Source of the DNA: an uncultured Fibrobacterota bacterium | GTDB taxonomy: Bacteria > Fibrobacterota > Chitinivibrionia > Chitinivibrionales > Chitinispirillaceae | Assembly: GCA_903888815.1 (NCBI GenBank) | Contig: CAISVC010000678.1 | Span: 1-5,957, forward strand | Length of the DNA stretch: 5,957 nt | Direction of reading: 5' to 3' | Shown: positions 1 to 5,957 of the stretch, one piece after another | Numbering within the stretch: position 1 is the first letter of the stretch | Layout: each line of letters opens with the position of its first letter | Notes under the pieces: generated by a model | Database searches by the model: none | What the model was told of the DNA's origin: nothing | What the model saw: the letters and a program-made list of their open reading frames with translations, nothing else | Program-made: the position numbers and the translations under genes

Positions 1-925
1 CCAAAGCTGCCGAGCTTTCGGTGAGATCAGCGATGGACCAGTTCATCCAACTGATGTAATTCGCGTTCATGAAATTCAACCACAGCCGCGCCTCGGCCGT
101 GTCGATGGCACCGTTGCCGCTGGCCTGGCTTAATCCTCCTTCGGTGACCATGAGCGCGATGCCGTTGTTGAGCGCAATCTGGGCCTTGTCGCGCAACGAT
201 TGCTTATGGGTGGCGGCGTAAAAATGCAACGTGTAGATGATATTCGAGCTGATGGTGATGGGGTTCAGGGATGCTTCGTCCACGTCCTGGCTCCAACTCT
301 TGGTGCCGCACAGGATGAGATTGTCCGGATCGTTGGCGCGGATTACGGGGATGACCGCCTCGTGATAAGGCTTGATTACCGTGGCCCAGGCCATGGTGTT
401 GTCCGGCTCGTTCCAGGTTTCATAAATGACGTTGGGATATTGTGCGTACGTCTTTGACATATCGTTGAAGAAGGTCTTGGCCGCGGCGAGATCGGTATTG
501 CCATTGCCGGTCTCGTGAAAATCGATGACGACGTAGATCCCTGCGGCGATGGCGGCATCCACCACTGCCTTCACCTTGGCGGTTTCCCCGGTGGGATTGG
601 TGAGATAACCACCCGATCCCACGGCCATGGAGGCGCGCACGATGGAACAACGCCAGTCACTCACCAGCCAGTTGACGCAACTGGCATTGTAAAAGGCGGG
701 TTTCCACTGGCTCCAGTAAAGTGCCATGCCGTCGAATTTGACGGGTTGGCCGTTTTTATCGAGGATGCGGTTTCCCTGCACCCGAAGCTGGCCATGCTGC
801 TGTACAATAGTTTGCTGCCCGAAGCTTAAGGAAACAAGCGTCAAACAGGCAAACAAAATCAAGGTACTCCTTGAACAACCGCGTGCCCTGAAGCTGTCTG
901 AATGAACATGGTTGATTTTAAACAT
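1..925 (-). CDS. Secreted GH5 (subfamily 2-like) endoglucanase, 3' end cut off by the window edge
   Basis: Likely a retaining endo-beta-1,4-glucanase (cellulase) acting outside the cytoplasm. The reverse-strand frame is open from the ATG at 925-923 to position 1, giving 308 residues with no stop. Residues 1-20 are a basic n-region, about 21-36 a hydrophobic signal core, with probable cleavage after SFG (36). The catalytic barrel starts near residue 45 (GQLRVQGNRILDKNGQPV). GH5 landmarks follow in order: R97 in IVRAS, H137 in IDFHE, proton donor E173 in YETWNEP, H234 and Y236 in TLHFYA, nucleophile E262 in VTEGG, and W296 in NWS. The WSQD and SSAAL motifs support subfamily 2. The usual aromatic after the nucleophile is Gly263, and a Lys usual near the end is Leu301. 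A Shine-Dalgarno AGAAGGA at 939-933 sits 7 bases from the ATG. The gene begins 61 bases after the propeller gene and uses more C-ending codons than its neighbours. Family assignment is firm; exact substrate is inferred. Any C-terminal binding or sorting domain lies outside the window. Confidence 0.88.
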   Translation of the reverse strand, partial: MFKINHVHSDSFRARGCSRSTLILFACLTLVSLSFGQQTIVQQHGQLRVQGNRILDKNGQPVKFDGMALYWSQWKPAFYNASCVNWLVSDWRCSIVRASMAVGSGGYLTNPTGETAKVKAVVDAAIAAGIYVVIDFHETGNGNTDLAAAKTFFNDMSKTYAQYPNVIYETWNEPDNTMAWATVIKPYHEAVIPVIRANDPDNLILCGTKSWSQDVDEASLNPITISSNIIYTLHFYAATHKQSLRDKAQIALNNGIALMVTEGGLSQASGNGAIDTAEARLWLNFMNANYISWMNWSIADLTESSAAL

Positions 926-986
926 ATAAAAATCCTTCTGTAAAGTGTACGATCAAGAAAAGGTTTGCATGGTGATCTGCCCCGGG
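926..986 (-). other. Short spacer between propeller gene and GH5 gene
   Basis: These 61 bases carry the ribosome-binding sequence AGAAGGA (939-933) for the GH5 gene. A GATCA/TGATC inverted pair with a long loop is too weak to be a terminator, and no U-run follows a stable stem. Read-through transcription from the propeller gene is therefore plausible. Confidence 0.5.
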
Positions 987-2870
987 CTATTCAACATGCA
1001 GCGAAACGGTCCGTTCACTGTGTTTCCCCCTGAAATTGACCGTATACACGCCACCTTGAACTATCGCGCCGAAGGCATTCCGGCGGTCCCATGCGGCTTC
1101 GCGGGAGTTCGGCGCCACGGCAAGCGCGCGCACCGTTCTTCCCCTGAGATCGTATATCCTGATGCTTCGAACTTCTGAAATGTCAATGTTGTATCTTTTT
1201 TCCATGCCGCTGATTGAGAAGACAAACCTGCCGGCCGCACCATGTGCCGCCGTGCGGACAGTACGCACCGGCGGGTCATTAGGAACATTTATCGTATAGC
1301 GGAAATAGACCGTTTGAGCGCTTGCCGGTCCCCAGATCCATTGTGCGACCGTTATATCAGGCATGCCTCTAAGGATGTTCCACGGTGCGCTGCCATAGGA
1401 AGCGACGACCGATGCACGCGCCCACGTCGTGTCATTGAAGTTTACCGTATTCCAGCCCGACTGCTGCAGGGTGTTGATTTTCCAATCGGTGCCGGTCTCA
1501 ATCCAGAGGTCATCATGGGCGATCTCCGCAAGCAGGCCTGAGGAACCACCTGAATTAACGGCCCGTATTGCGATGACATTTTTTCCTTCCGTAAGGGTTA
1601 CGGAATATTTTTCCGCTACACTCCAGTCGGAATTTGACCCGACCAGCGTCCCGTTGACATAAAGGTCATAAATATCATCGGCGGTTATGTATATGGACGC
1701 GCGGCGCCTGTTTTCGGGCGGCGGTTGAAGAGGCAATTTTGCATAGGCGAGACCGATGCTTCTGCCTAAGTGCCCCGTGCCGTTTCCTACGCATCCATCG
1801 TAGAAAATCGCAAGCTTTGTAGAATCGACTTTAACGACCGTCGGCATCCCGATCGCCCCCTTGGCCCAGGTACTGACACTGGAATCGATCACGATTGCCT
1901 TGTTGTTCTGGTCCCAGTGGTCAATATCCTTTGTCCAATATACCCACGCCGCATCCGTGTAATCTTTTTGAGGGGTACGGATATGGTTAATAAATAAAAA
2001 GTAATAGCCGTTGGCTGGTTCATAGTACATCGAAGAGTTCTCTGGACAATCTTCAGGCGGAAAAAGATACTGCGGATCATAGGTCCAGAAATTCGGGCTT
2101 GCAGCATCATAGGCATCCGTTATGCTTAAATCATTGGTACGGACAATGCTCTCGGCAAAACTGCCGCAGCTGAAAAGCAGATATTTTTTATTGAGTATAT
2201 CGCCGGTTCCTTTCCATTTCGGATTAACGATAACGCATCCCGGCGCGGAACATTCGTGTAACGCATCCGTGTAAAACGGCACATGTTTTTCTTTGCCGCT
2301 TTCATAATTTCGTTTGGCCCACGGGCCGCTGATGCTTGTTGATGTTGCCAGGAGCGTATAGTAGGGTGAAGAAGGAATCCCGCCGCCAAAGACACTGAGG
2401 CAGCCGAGATAAAACATGTAATACGTTGCACCTTCTTTAATTATCCATGGAGAACTGGCTGATTTCCAATCTCGATACCCCTTGGAAGCTCCCGTCGGGT
2501 CATCATCTATTGCGGCATTCAGCTTTTTGCCTTGCTTAGTCCAATGGATAAGATCGGTGCTGGTTGCAAGACATGCGCGCCAGAGATTTTCACCAAATGT
2601 GGCTGCTCCGTCATAATACATATCATAGGTGTTACCCTCCCTGTTGATGTTGGCCTCACGAACGCCTCCGCCATCCCATGTGTAATTTGCTCCTCCAACC
2701 GCATCGGGCCGAAGCACGATCCCCTGATCGGTAACGCCGGGCAGATAGGGCAGGCCGGCGGCGGCGGCGATTTTCCACAGACCAAACGAGAAAACCATTA
2801 GAATGAGGTACCTGTGCGCCATCTTAAAACGAACGAGGCTGATTTTGTGCTTTCCCGATGATTCGCTCAT
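987..2870 (-). CDS. Secreted five-bladed beta-propeller glycosidase (GH43/GH32-like) with jelly-roll and sorting-type C-terminal domains
   Basis: A 627-residue secreted protein, probably a glycoside hydrolase; exact family and substrate are not recognised. Residues 1-20 are a long polar n-region and 21-38 a hydrophobic signal core ending in a run of alanines. Residues about 47-382 hold five blade-like repeats, each with an aromatic beta strand (YDMYYDG 82-88, YYMFYLG 150-156, YLLFSCG 230-236, YYFLFINH 289-296, LAIFYDG 353-359), most followed by strands like LATSTDLIHW. This is the layout of GH43, GH32 and related propeller enzymes. Candidate acidic residues are D66, E72 (VREAN), D87 and E284 (YYEP). 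Residues about 390-530 form a galactose-binding-like jelly roll (DLYVNGTLVGSNSDW, SGLLAEI) of the type found in alpha-L-rhamnosidases. Residues about 548-627 resemble a FlgD-like / T9SS type A sorting domain (IYDLRGRTVR, GGVYTV). The stop is TAG. The ATG at 2870 was chosen because AAAGGAG lies 7 bases upstream; an upstream TTG extension to 2960 lacks such a site. It lies downstream of the GH106-like gene. Confidence 0.8.
   Translation of the reverse strand: MSESSGKHKISLVRFKMAHRYLILMVFSFGLWKIAAAAGLPYLPGVTDQGIVLRPDAVGGANYTWDGGGVREANINREGNTYDMYYDGAATFGENLWRACLATSTDLIHWTKQGKKLNAAIDDDPTGASKGYRDWKSASSPWIIKEGATYYMFYLGCLSVFGGGIPSSPYYTLLATSTSISGPWAKRNYESGKEKHVPFYTDALHECSAPGCVIVNPKWKGTGDILNKKYLLFSCGSFAESIVRTNDLSITDAYDAASPNFWTYDPQYLFPPEDCPENSSMYYEPANGYYFLFINHIRTPQKDYTDAAWVYWTKDIDHWDQNNKAIVIDSSVSTWAKGAIGMPTVVKVDSTKLAIFYDGCVGNGTGHLGRSIGLAYAKLPLQPPPENRRRASIYITADDIYDLYVNGTLVGSNSDWSVAEKYSVTLTEGKNVIAIRAVNSGGSSGLLAEIAHDDLWIETGTDWKINTLQQSGWNTVNFNDTTWARASVVASYGSAPWNILRGMPDITVAQWIWGPASAQTVYFRYTINVPNDPPVRTVRTAAHGAAGRFVFSISGMEKRYNIDISEVRSIRIYDLRGRTVRALAVAPNSREAAWDRRNAFGAIVQGGVYTVNFRGKHSERTVSLHVE
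990..1229 (-). other. C-terminal sorting / FlgD-like domain of the propeller protein
   Basis: Residues about 548-627 show FVFSISG, then SIRIYDLRGRTVR, a WDRRNAFG turn, GGVYTVNF and a last strand RTVSLHVE. The IYDLRGR...WD...G...GVY pattern is shared by FlgD-like Ig domains and T9SS type A sorting domains in the Fibrobacterota-Bacteroidota group. It differs in wording from the tail of the upstream enzyme but occupies the same place. Confidence 0.6.
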
Positions 2871-2877
2871 ACTTTTT

Positions 2878-2884
2878 CTCCTTT
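2878..2884 (-). promoter_or_regulatory. Shine-Dalgarno site that fixes the propeller gene start
   Basis: Read on the minus strand the bases are AAAGGAG, 7 bases before the ATG at 2870-2868. The frame stays open upstream to a TTG at 2960 that overlaps the stop of the preceding gene, and also contains another ATG at 2918. Neither has a comparable ribosome-binding sequence, and starting there would put 30 or 16 extra mostly polar and basic residues before the signal peptide. Confidence 0.75.
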
Positions 2885-2956
2885 TGTAATGCAACGGCCA
2901 GGATATTTTGTTTTTCATAACAATGCAGAATACGCGATCAATTGACCGCTTGCGAA

Positions 2957-3178
2957 TCAATTCTGCACTATGAATTTTACTGCGTACTGTCCGTTGACAC
3001 CGATAAAACGAAGAATGTATACTCCCCGCGTAATGGCGGGAATAACAATGCTTGTCTCTTTCGAACCTTTATAGAGGATTTTCCCCTGCAAGTTCACCAC
3101 CTCCCAATTCTTAATTCCACAAGGCAAGCAGATACGCAACCCGCCGGCAACGGTTTTTTTGATTACCGGCTTTACCAG
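2957..3178 (-). other. C-terminal T9SS type A-like sorting domain of the GH106-like protein
   Basis: Residues about 908-980 form a compact beta-sandwich pattern: ICLPCGIKNWEVVNLQGKIL, a short polar turn, IVIPAITRGVYILRF, then a final strand YAVKFIVQN at the very C-terminus. The strand order, the GVYILRF core and the position at the chain end fit the type A sorting domains that direct cargo through the type IX secretion system to the cell surface. Function is inferred from family resemblance; no T9SS component lies in this window. Confidence 0.7.
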
Positions 3179-5899
3179 TAGATCGGTTTTTCCTTGAAGA
3201 ATTTTTTGCACAGAAGTCGATTGGTCGGCAACAATGCAGGTTGACTTAAGATAGCCAAGAGTGAGATTGACGCTCGTGATGTCTTGACCGTTTATATTGC
3301 TGTACGTACAGGGAGCGGCGGACATTGACCCGGTGTGGGGGTTCCATAATTCGGGAGATATTTTCCCGCGTATTTTTACCGTTGTCGTCAGCGCGTTATC
3401 CGAGACATTTCCAAAGAAATAGACATCCCGGTTTTCATTTACTTTATGAATATAAACCGGAATGTCCCCTTGAAAATCGACATCGTAAACCGGGAGCGCC
3501 TGGTCCAGGGCGTTTTTGAGCGTGGCGACGGAAAGCCTTTCCATGTATGATGTGTTGCCGTTTGTCATTGACAGCGAGTTCAGCGAATCGGTAAAATTGA
3601 TCGTCTGCATAACGCTCCAGGAGCCGCCCGATTTTTTATGGATTCGAAGGTTGTTGTCCGCTGTAAACTGCCACATGTAGTAGTTGTTGGTGTCTTGAGC
3701 CCTGAAAACCAACCCGGCGCACGTACTTGGAATATTTTCTATCGTTACCTCATAGGCATAATTGGTCCAGGCGCTCCCGGAGGCGCTCAAAATCGTCTGG
3801 TTCGGTCCTATGGTGAGCTGGCCGCCCGCGATCGTGCCGATTGCCGGATTCCATTTAGAGAGATTCCCCGAAAAGTCATCACTGAACAGCGTCCCACCAG
3901 TGCCGAGTGACGTGACAACAACGCTGTCCACGACTGCGATCTCATTCTGAGCCTGGCGGAAACCGGCACTCCCGGTACTAAATGTGGCGTCGGTGAACAC
4001 GCTGATCTGTTTACCATTGATAAATGTTTTTATCGTGGAGCCGTTCGCTTCGATCCGTACCCGGTATGCCGCGAAACTGTCAGTCTGCCGGGGGTCGATA
4101 CCGAACATGGCCTGAATGGTCGACCGGACGTCGGCATCATGACCGGATTCTGCCGACCGGTAGGGCAACGTGCCGATTCCTATGACTTTGCCGCCATTAT
4201 CGCAGAATTGTTTTATCTTCTGTAAATTGCTCCAATGAATGGTCTTTGTCGACGGAATAATCAATATTTTATACTGCTCATAATTGACCGTGTTTGCGAG
4301 TTTGATCGTATTTCCGTCAACAGTGCATTTACTGTCCAGGATTTCGGGATGGATATAGGTGTAATCGCGGCTGATGGTGTTCGTGAGCATTTCATTGAGC
4401 GAGAACATGTTGACCCAGTAGAAGACCGATTCGGGGGAACCGAAATAATACTCCCCCATCATGCCGGCCACCGGGTAGAGCACGCCGATGTCCGCAACGT
4501 GACGCCCCCCCTGCAGAAGCCGGCACAGGCGCCCGACGGTCTTGCTGTAGGCGGGAAGCGCCGGTCCCAGGACCGGGTTTCTCCATGATTTGTCCGCGTC
4601 AGCGAAGTGCTGGTAATTGGGATCGTACCATACCGCGTGGGGGATGATGAAATTGATGCCCCGGGCGAACTGCCCGAATATCTCTTTGTAAAGGACATCG
4701 ACCCCCATGGTTTTCGGAAATGCGCCATACGTTTCGCATGCAGCAACCGGTATGTCGTAATTGCATGCGGCCGACGTTGCCATTTTGAGTTTCGGCCAGT
4801 TTTGACCGAGGTTGAAGAGCTCGTCGACAACGACATATCCTGCGCTTTTATAAAATTTCATGCAATCATTTATCGGGCCGAAATAGGAGTGTTCTCCGAA
4901 GTGCTGCGAAAAATGACCCCCTGAAATAATCCCGCGGGAACGCGCCCATTCATTGGCTTTTTTCGGGAATGCATTGTCGTACAGGTCCATTCTGAATCCC
5001 AGAAGGGCATTTCGCGCAAACACGGTTTCGCTACCGATGTCAAACCATAAAGCGGGATAATACAATATCGGGCTGAAACCTTTTGCCGTCTGGAATTTTG
5101 CATTGTAATCGCTGGTCCAGAGCCGGTAATCGCAGTATTCAAAGGAAATATCGTCGTAAAAAGACCTGTCGATAGTAGAACCGTAAAACGTCGGCATATT
5201 CTGATAATACTGATCGACTTTTGTGCTGTAGTAATATTGGCAGGCTACGGGATCGAGATAGTTGACCATGGTGGAGGCATTGTCGGTCACGGTAAAAATC
5301 ATGATTTTGTAACTTCCCTGGGGAACGTTCCATCTGACCGATCCTCCGGTCACCGAAGCGGTGATGTCAGTCCGTTCTTTTGTCGCGTTATTCATGGCGA
5401 CAACGCCCATGAGGGTTCCGGCCGGTATCGCTTTTGAATAGGCCATTGTCCCGGTAACATCCTCCGCAAGCATATCAAGCCTTTTTCCGTCGTACGCGGC
5501 ATTATTCAGCGTTCCTGTCGGAAAGCCGAAATCGTCGTATTGTATCGCCATCATGCCCAAATCTTTGAGCTTTTGAAGGTACTGCCGATAGACCGAAAAG
5601 TACCCGGCTGTGTAATAAGCCGGCGATAATTGATAATCGGGAATGACCGTCATGCCTCCATAGTCGTCGCGGTTTTTGCAATTTGTCAGAATGCTGTCGA
5701 CTATGACCGGGTCGGTAATCGTGTTCCACTCAAAAAACGGTCTCGGCTTGTATTGGACAGGAGGGGTTTGAAAATCAGTTTTAAGATCTGCAGACGAAAA
5801 GGTAACGAAGAAAGCGACAACTATTGACACAAACGCGAAATAAGGACAGTTCTTTTGCTTACCTATAGAATATCCACCTATTTTAATATTCTGGTTCAT
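2957..5899 (-). CDS. Secreted GH106-like (alpha-L-rhamnosidase-related) glycoside hydrolase with inserted binding domain and T9SS-type tail
   Basis: A 980-residue extracellular enzyme that probably cleaves a glycoside, possibly alpha-L-rhamnosides as in GH106; substrate is inferred. Residues 1-20 are a polar n-region, 20-35 hydrophobic, with likely cleavage after SSA (37). The N-terminal barrel starts with PRPFFEW (53-59) and YDDFGFPTGT (121-130). A small beta unit follows (WNVPQGSYKI near 195, VNYLDP near 214), then FYDDISFEY (247-255) and LWTSDYNAKF. Further barrel parts are VVDELF (357-362), ACETYG (387-392), and FARGINFIIPH leading to the LLQGGRHVADIGVLYP stretch (461-476). E254, E360 and E389 are candidate catalytic or binding acids, but I could not align them to a characterised enzyme. 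Residues about 470-600 form a Rossmann-like domain (ILIIPS, GGKVIGIG). Residues about 609-772 are an inserted lectin-like domain with halves in unusual order. The GH106-type distal sandwich resumes near 785-890 (DVYFFGN, PELWNPHTG). Residues about 908-980 match a type A sorting domain (GVYILRF). AAAGGGG lies 6 bases before the ATG; the stop is TGA. It is the first gene of the presumed operon. Confidence 0.8.
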   Translation of the reverse strand: MNQNIKIGGYSIGKQKNCPYFAFVSIVVAFFVTFSSADLKTDFQTPPVQYKPRPFFEWNTITDPVIVDSILTNCKNRDDYGGMTVIPDYQLSPAYYTAGYFSVYRQYLQKLKDLGMMAIQYDDFGFPTGTLNNAAYDGKRLDMLAEDVTGTMAYSKAIPAGTLMGVVAMNNATKERTDITASVTGGSVRWNVPQGSYKIMIFTVTDNASTMVNYLDPVACQYYYSTKVDQYYQNMPTFYGSTIDRSFYDDISFEYCDYRLWTSDYNAKFQTAKGFSPILYYPALWFDIGSETVFARNALLGFRMDLYDNAFPKKANEWARSRGIISGGHFSQHFGEHSYFGPINDCMKFYKSAGYVVVDELFNLGQNWPKLKMATSAACNYDIPVAACETYGAFPKTMGVDVLYKEIFGQFARGINFIIPHAVWYDPNYQHFADADKSWRNPVLGPALPAYSKTVGRLCRLLQGGRHVADIGVLYPVAGMMGEYYFGSPESVFYWVNMFSLNEMLTNTISRDYTYIHPEILDSKCTVDGNTIKLANTVNYEQYKILIIPSTKTIHWSNLQKIKQFCDNGGKVIGIGTLPYRSAESGHDADVRSTIQAMFGIDPRQTDSFAAYRVRIEANGSTIKTFINGKQISVFTDATFSTGSAGFRQAQNEIAVVDSVVVTSLGTGGTLFSDDFSGNLSKWNPAIGTIAGGQLTIGPNQTILSASGSAWTNYAYEVTIENIPSTCAGLVFRAQDTNNYYMWQFTADNNLRIHKKSGGSWSVMQTINFTDSLNSLSMTNGNTSYMERLSVATLKNALDQALPVYDVDFQGDIPVYIHKVNENRDVYFFGNVSDNALTTTVKIRGKISPELWNPHTGSMSAAPCTYSNINGQDITSVNLTLGYLKSTCIVADQSTSVQKILQGKTDLLVKPVIKKTVAGGLRICLPCGIKNWEVVNLQGKILYKGSKETSIVIPAITRGVYILRFIGVNGQYAVKFIVQN
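3584..4075 (-). other. Inserted LamG/CBM66-like domain in the GH106-like protein, apparently circularly permuted
   Basis: Encodes about residues 609-772. The part coming first (609-668: YRVRIEANGSTIKTFINGK, GFRQ, VVDSVVV) looks like the usual C-terminal half of a concanavalin-like sugar-binding domain. The part coming second (671-772: LFSDDFSG, GQLTIG, LVFRAQDTNNYYMWQF, KKSGGSW) looks like its usual N-terminal half. The insert interrupts the GH106-type order between AMFGIDPRQ (598-605) and the resumed host sequence near SYMERLSVATLKNAL (784-798). Domain identity is a pattern-level call and the permutation is an inference from the order of the halves. It probably binds carbohydrate. Confidence 0.55.
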
Positions 5900-5957
5900 C
5901 GGGAACCCCTTTTGATGCTGCTTAATATAAAGCGACTTTTTTGCTGACCGGTTTATC
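5900..5957 (-). promoter_or_regulatory. Upstream leader of the first gene, possible promoter region
   Basis: The 58 bases before the ATG at 5899 contain the ribosome-binding sequence AAAGGGG (5912-5906). Further upstream is an AT-rich stretch reading TTTATATTAA on the minus strand, which could serve as a -10 element. I see no matching -35 at the usual distance, so promoter function is only suggested by position; the true promoter may lie beyond the window edge. Confidence 0.25.

Noticed and set aside
515..829. A 104-codon plus-strand open frame opposite the GH5 gene
   Set aside because: It is fully antisense to a well-supported GH5 domain, has no recognisable domain, and its composition is what the complement of a C-rich gene produces.
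839..850. Possible lipoprotein site LFAC (Cys27) in the GH5 signal peptide
   Set aside because: Phe at -2 is atypical and the hydrophobic run continues past the cysteine to SFG, so cleavage near residue 36 by signal peptidase I fits better.
940..986. GATCA/TGATC inverted pair after the propeller gene as a terminator
   Set aside because: Only five pairs with a loop of about 17 bases, and no T-run follows directly; not a credible intrinsic terminator.
4235..4588. A 117-codon plus-strand open frame opposite the GH106-like gene
   Set aside because: Antisense shadow of a continuous 980-residue coding frame; no domain resemblance and no convincing ribosome-binding site noted.
4459..4836. A 125-codon minus-strand open frame in another register inside the GH106-like gene
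   Set aside because: Overlaps the barrel-coding part of the real gene in a shifted frame; its serine- and arginine-rich translation is typical of an out-of-frame reading.
1..5957. RNA genes, CRISPR arrays, insertion sequences, attachment sites or prophage genes
   Set aside because: Nearly the whole window is covered by three coding frames, and I saw no regularly spaced repeats, terminal inverted repeats, transposase motifs or tRNA-like folds.

Overview
All recognisable content lies on the minus strand. Three consecutive genes run right to left, and each product starts with a signal peptide and carries glycoside-hydrolase-type domains. The two complete proteins end in C-terminal beta-sandwich domains of the type A sorting / FlgD-like kind seen on type IX secretion system (T9SS) cargo. 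Signal peptides, modular hydrolases and such tails together suggest a polysaccharide-degrading member of the Fibrobacterota-Chlorobi-Bacteroidota group. The wording of the tails and of the GH5 domain looks most like Fibrobacterota / Chitinivibrionia to me, which is an inference from memory and not a search result.

Layout in order of transcription: (1) 5899-2957, a 980-residue GH106-like (alpha-L-rhamnosidase-related) TIM-barrel enzyme. It contains an inserted sugar-binding-type domain whose two halves appear in reversed order. (2) 2870-987, a 627-residue five-bladed beta-propeller glycosidase of GH43/GH32-like fold but unassigned family. It is followed by a jelly-roll domain of the kind found in rhamnosidases and by a sorting-type tail. 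(3) 925 to the window edge, the first 308 residues of a GH5 (subfamily 2-like) endoglucanase, cut off by position 1. The gaps are 86 and 61 bases, neither shows a convincing terminator, and each gene has its own Shine-Dalgarno sequence, so an operon is plausible. The 58 bases upstream of the first gene are the only visible place for a promoter within the window.

Together the genes look like a small secreted set for a plant or algal cell-wall polysaccharide. Accessory modules typical of rhamnosidases occur in both complete proteins, pointing to a rhamnose-containing polymer, while the GH5 enzyme would attack beta-1,4-glucan or a related backbone. No sugar transporter, regulator, SusC/SusD pair, RNA gene, mobile element or CRISPR array is visible. 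The points most worth a second look are the apparently permuted inserted domain, the unassigned propeller enzyme, and the altered active-site neighbourhood of the GH5 enzyme.
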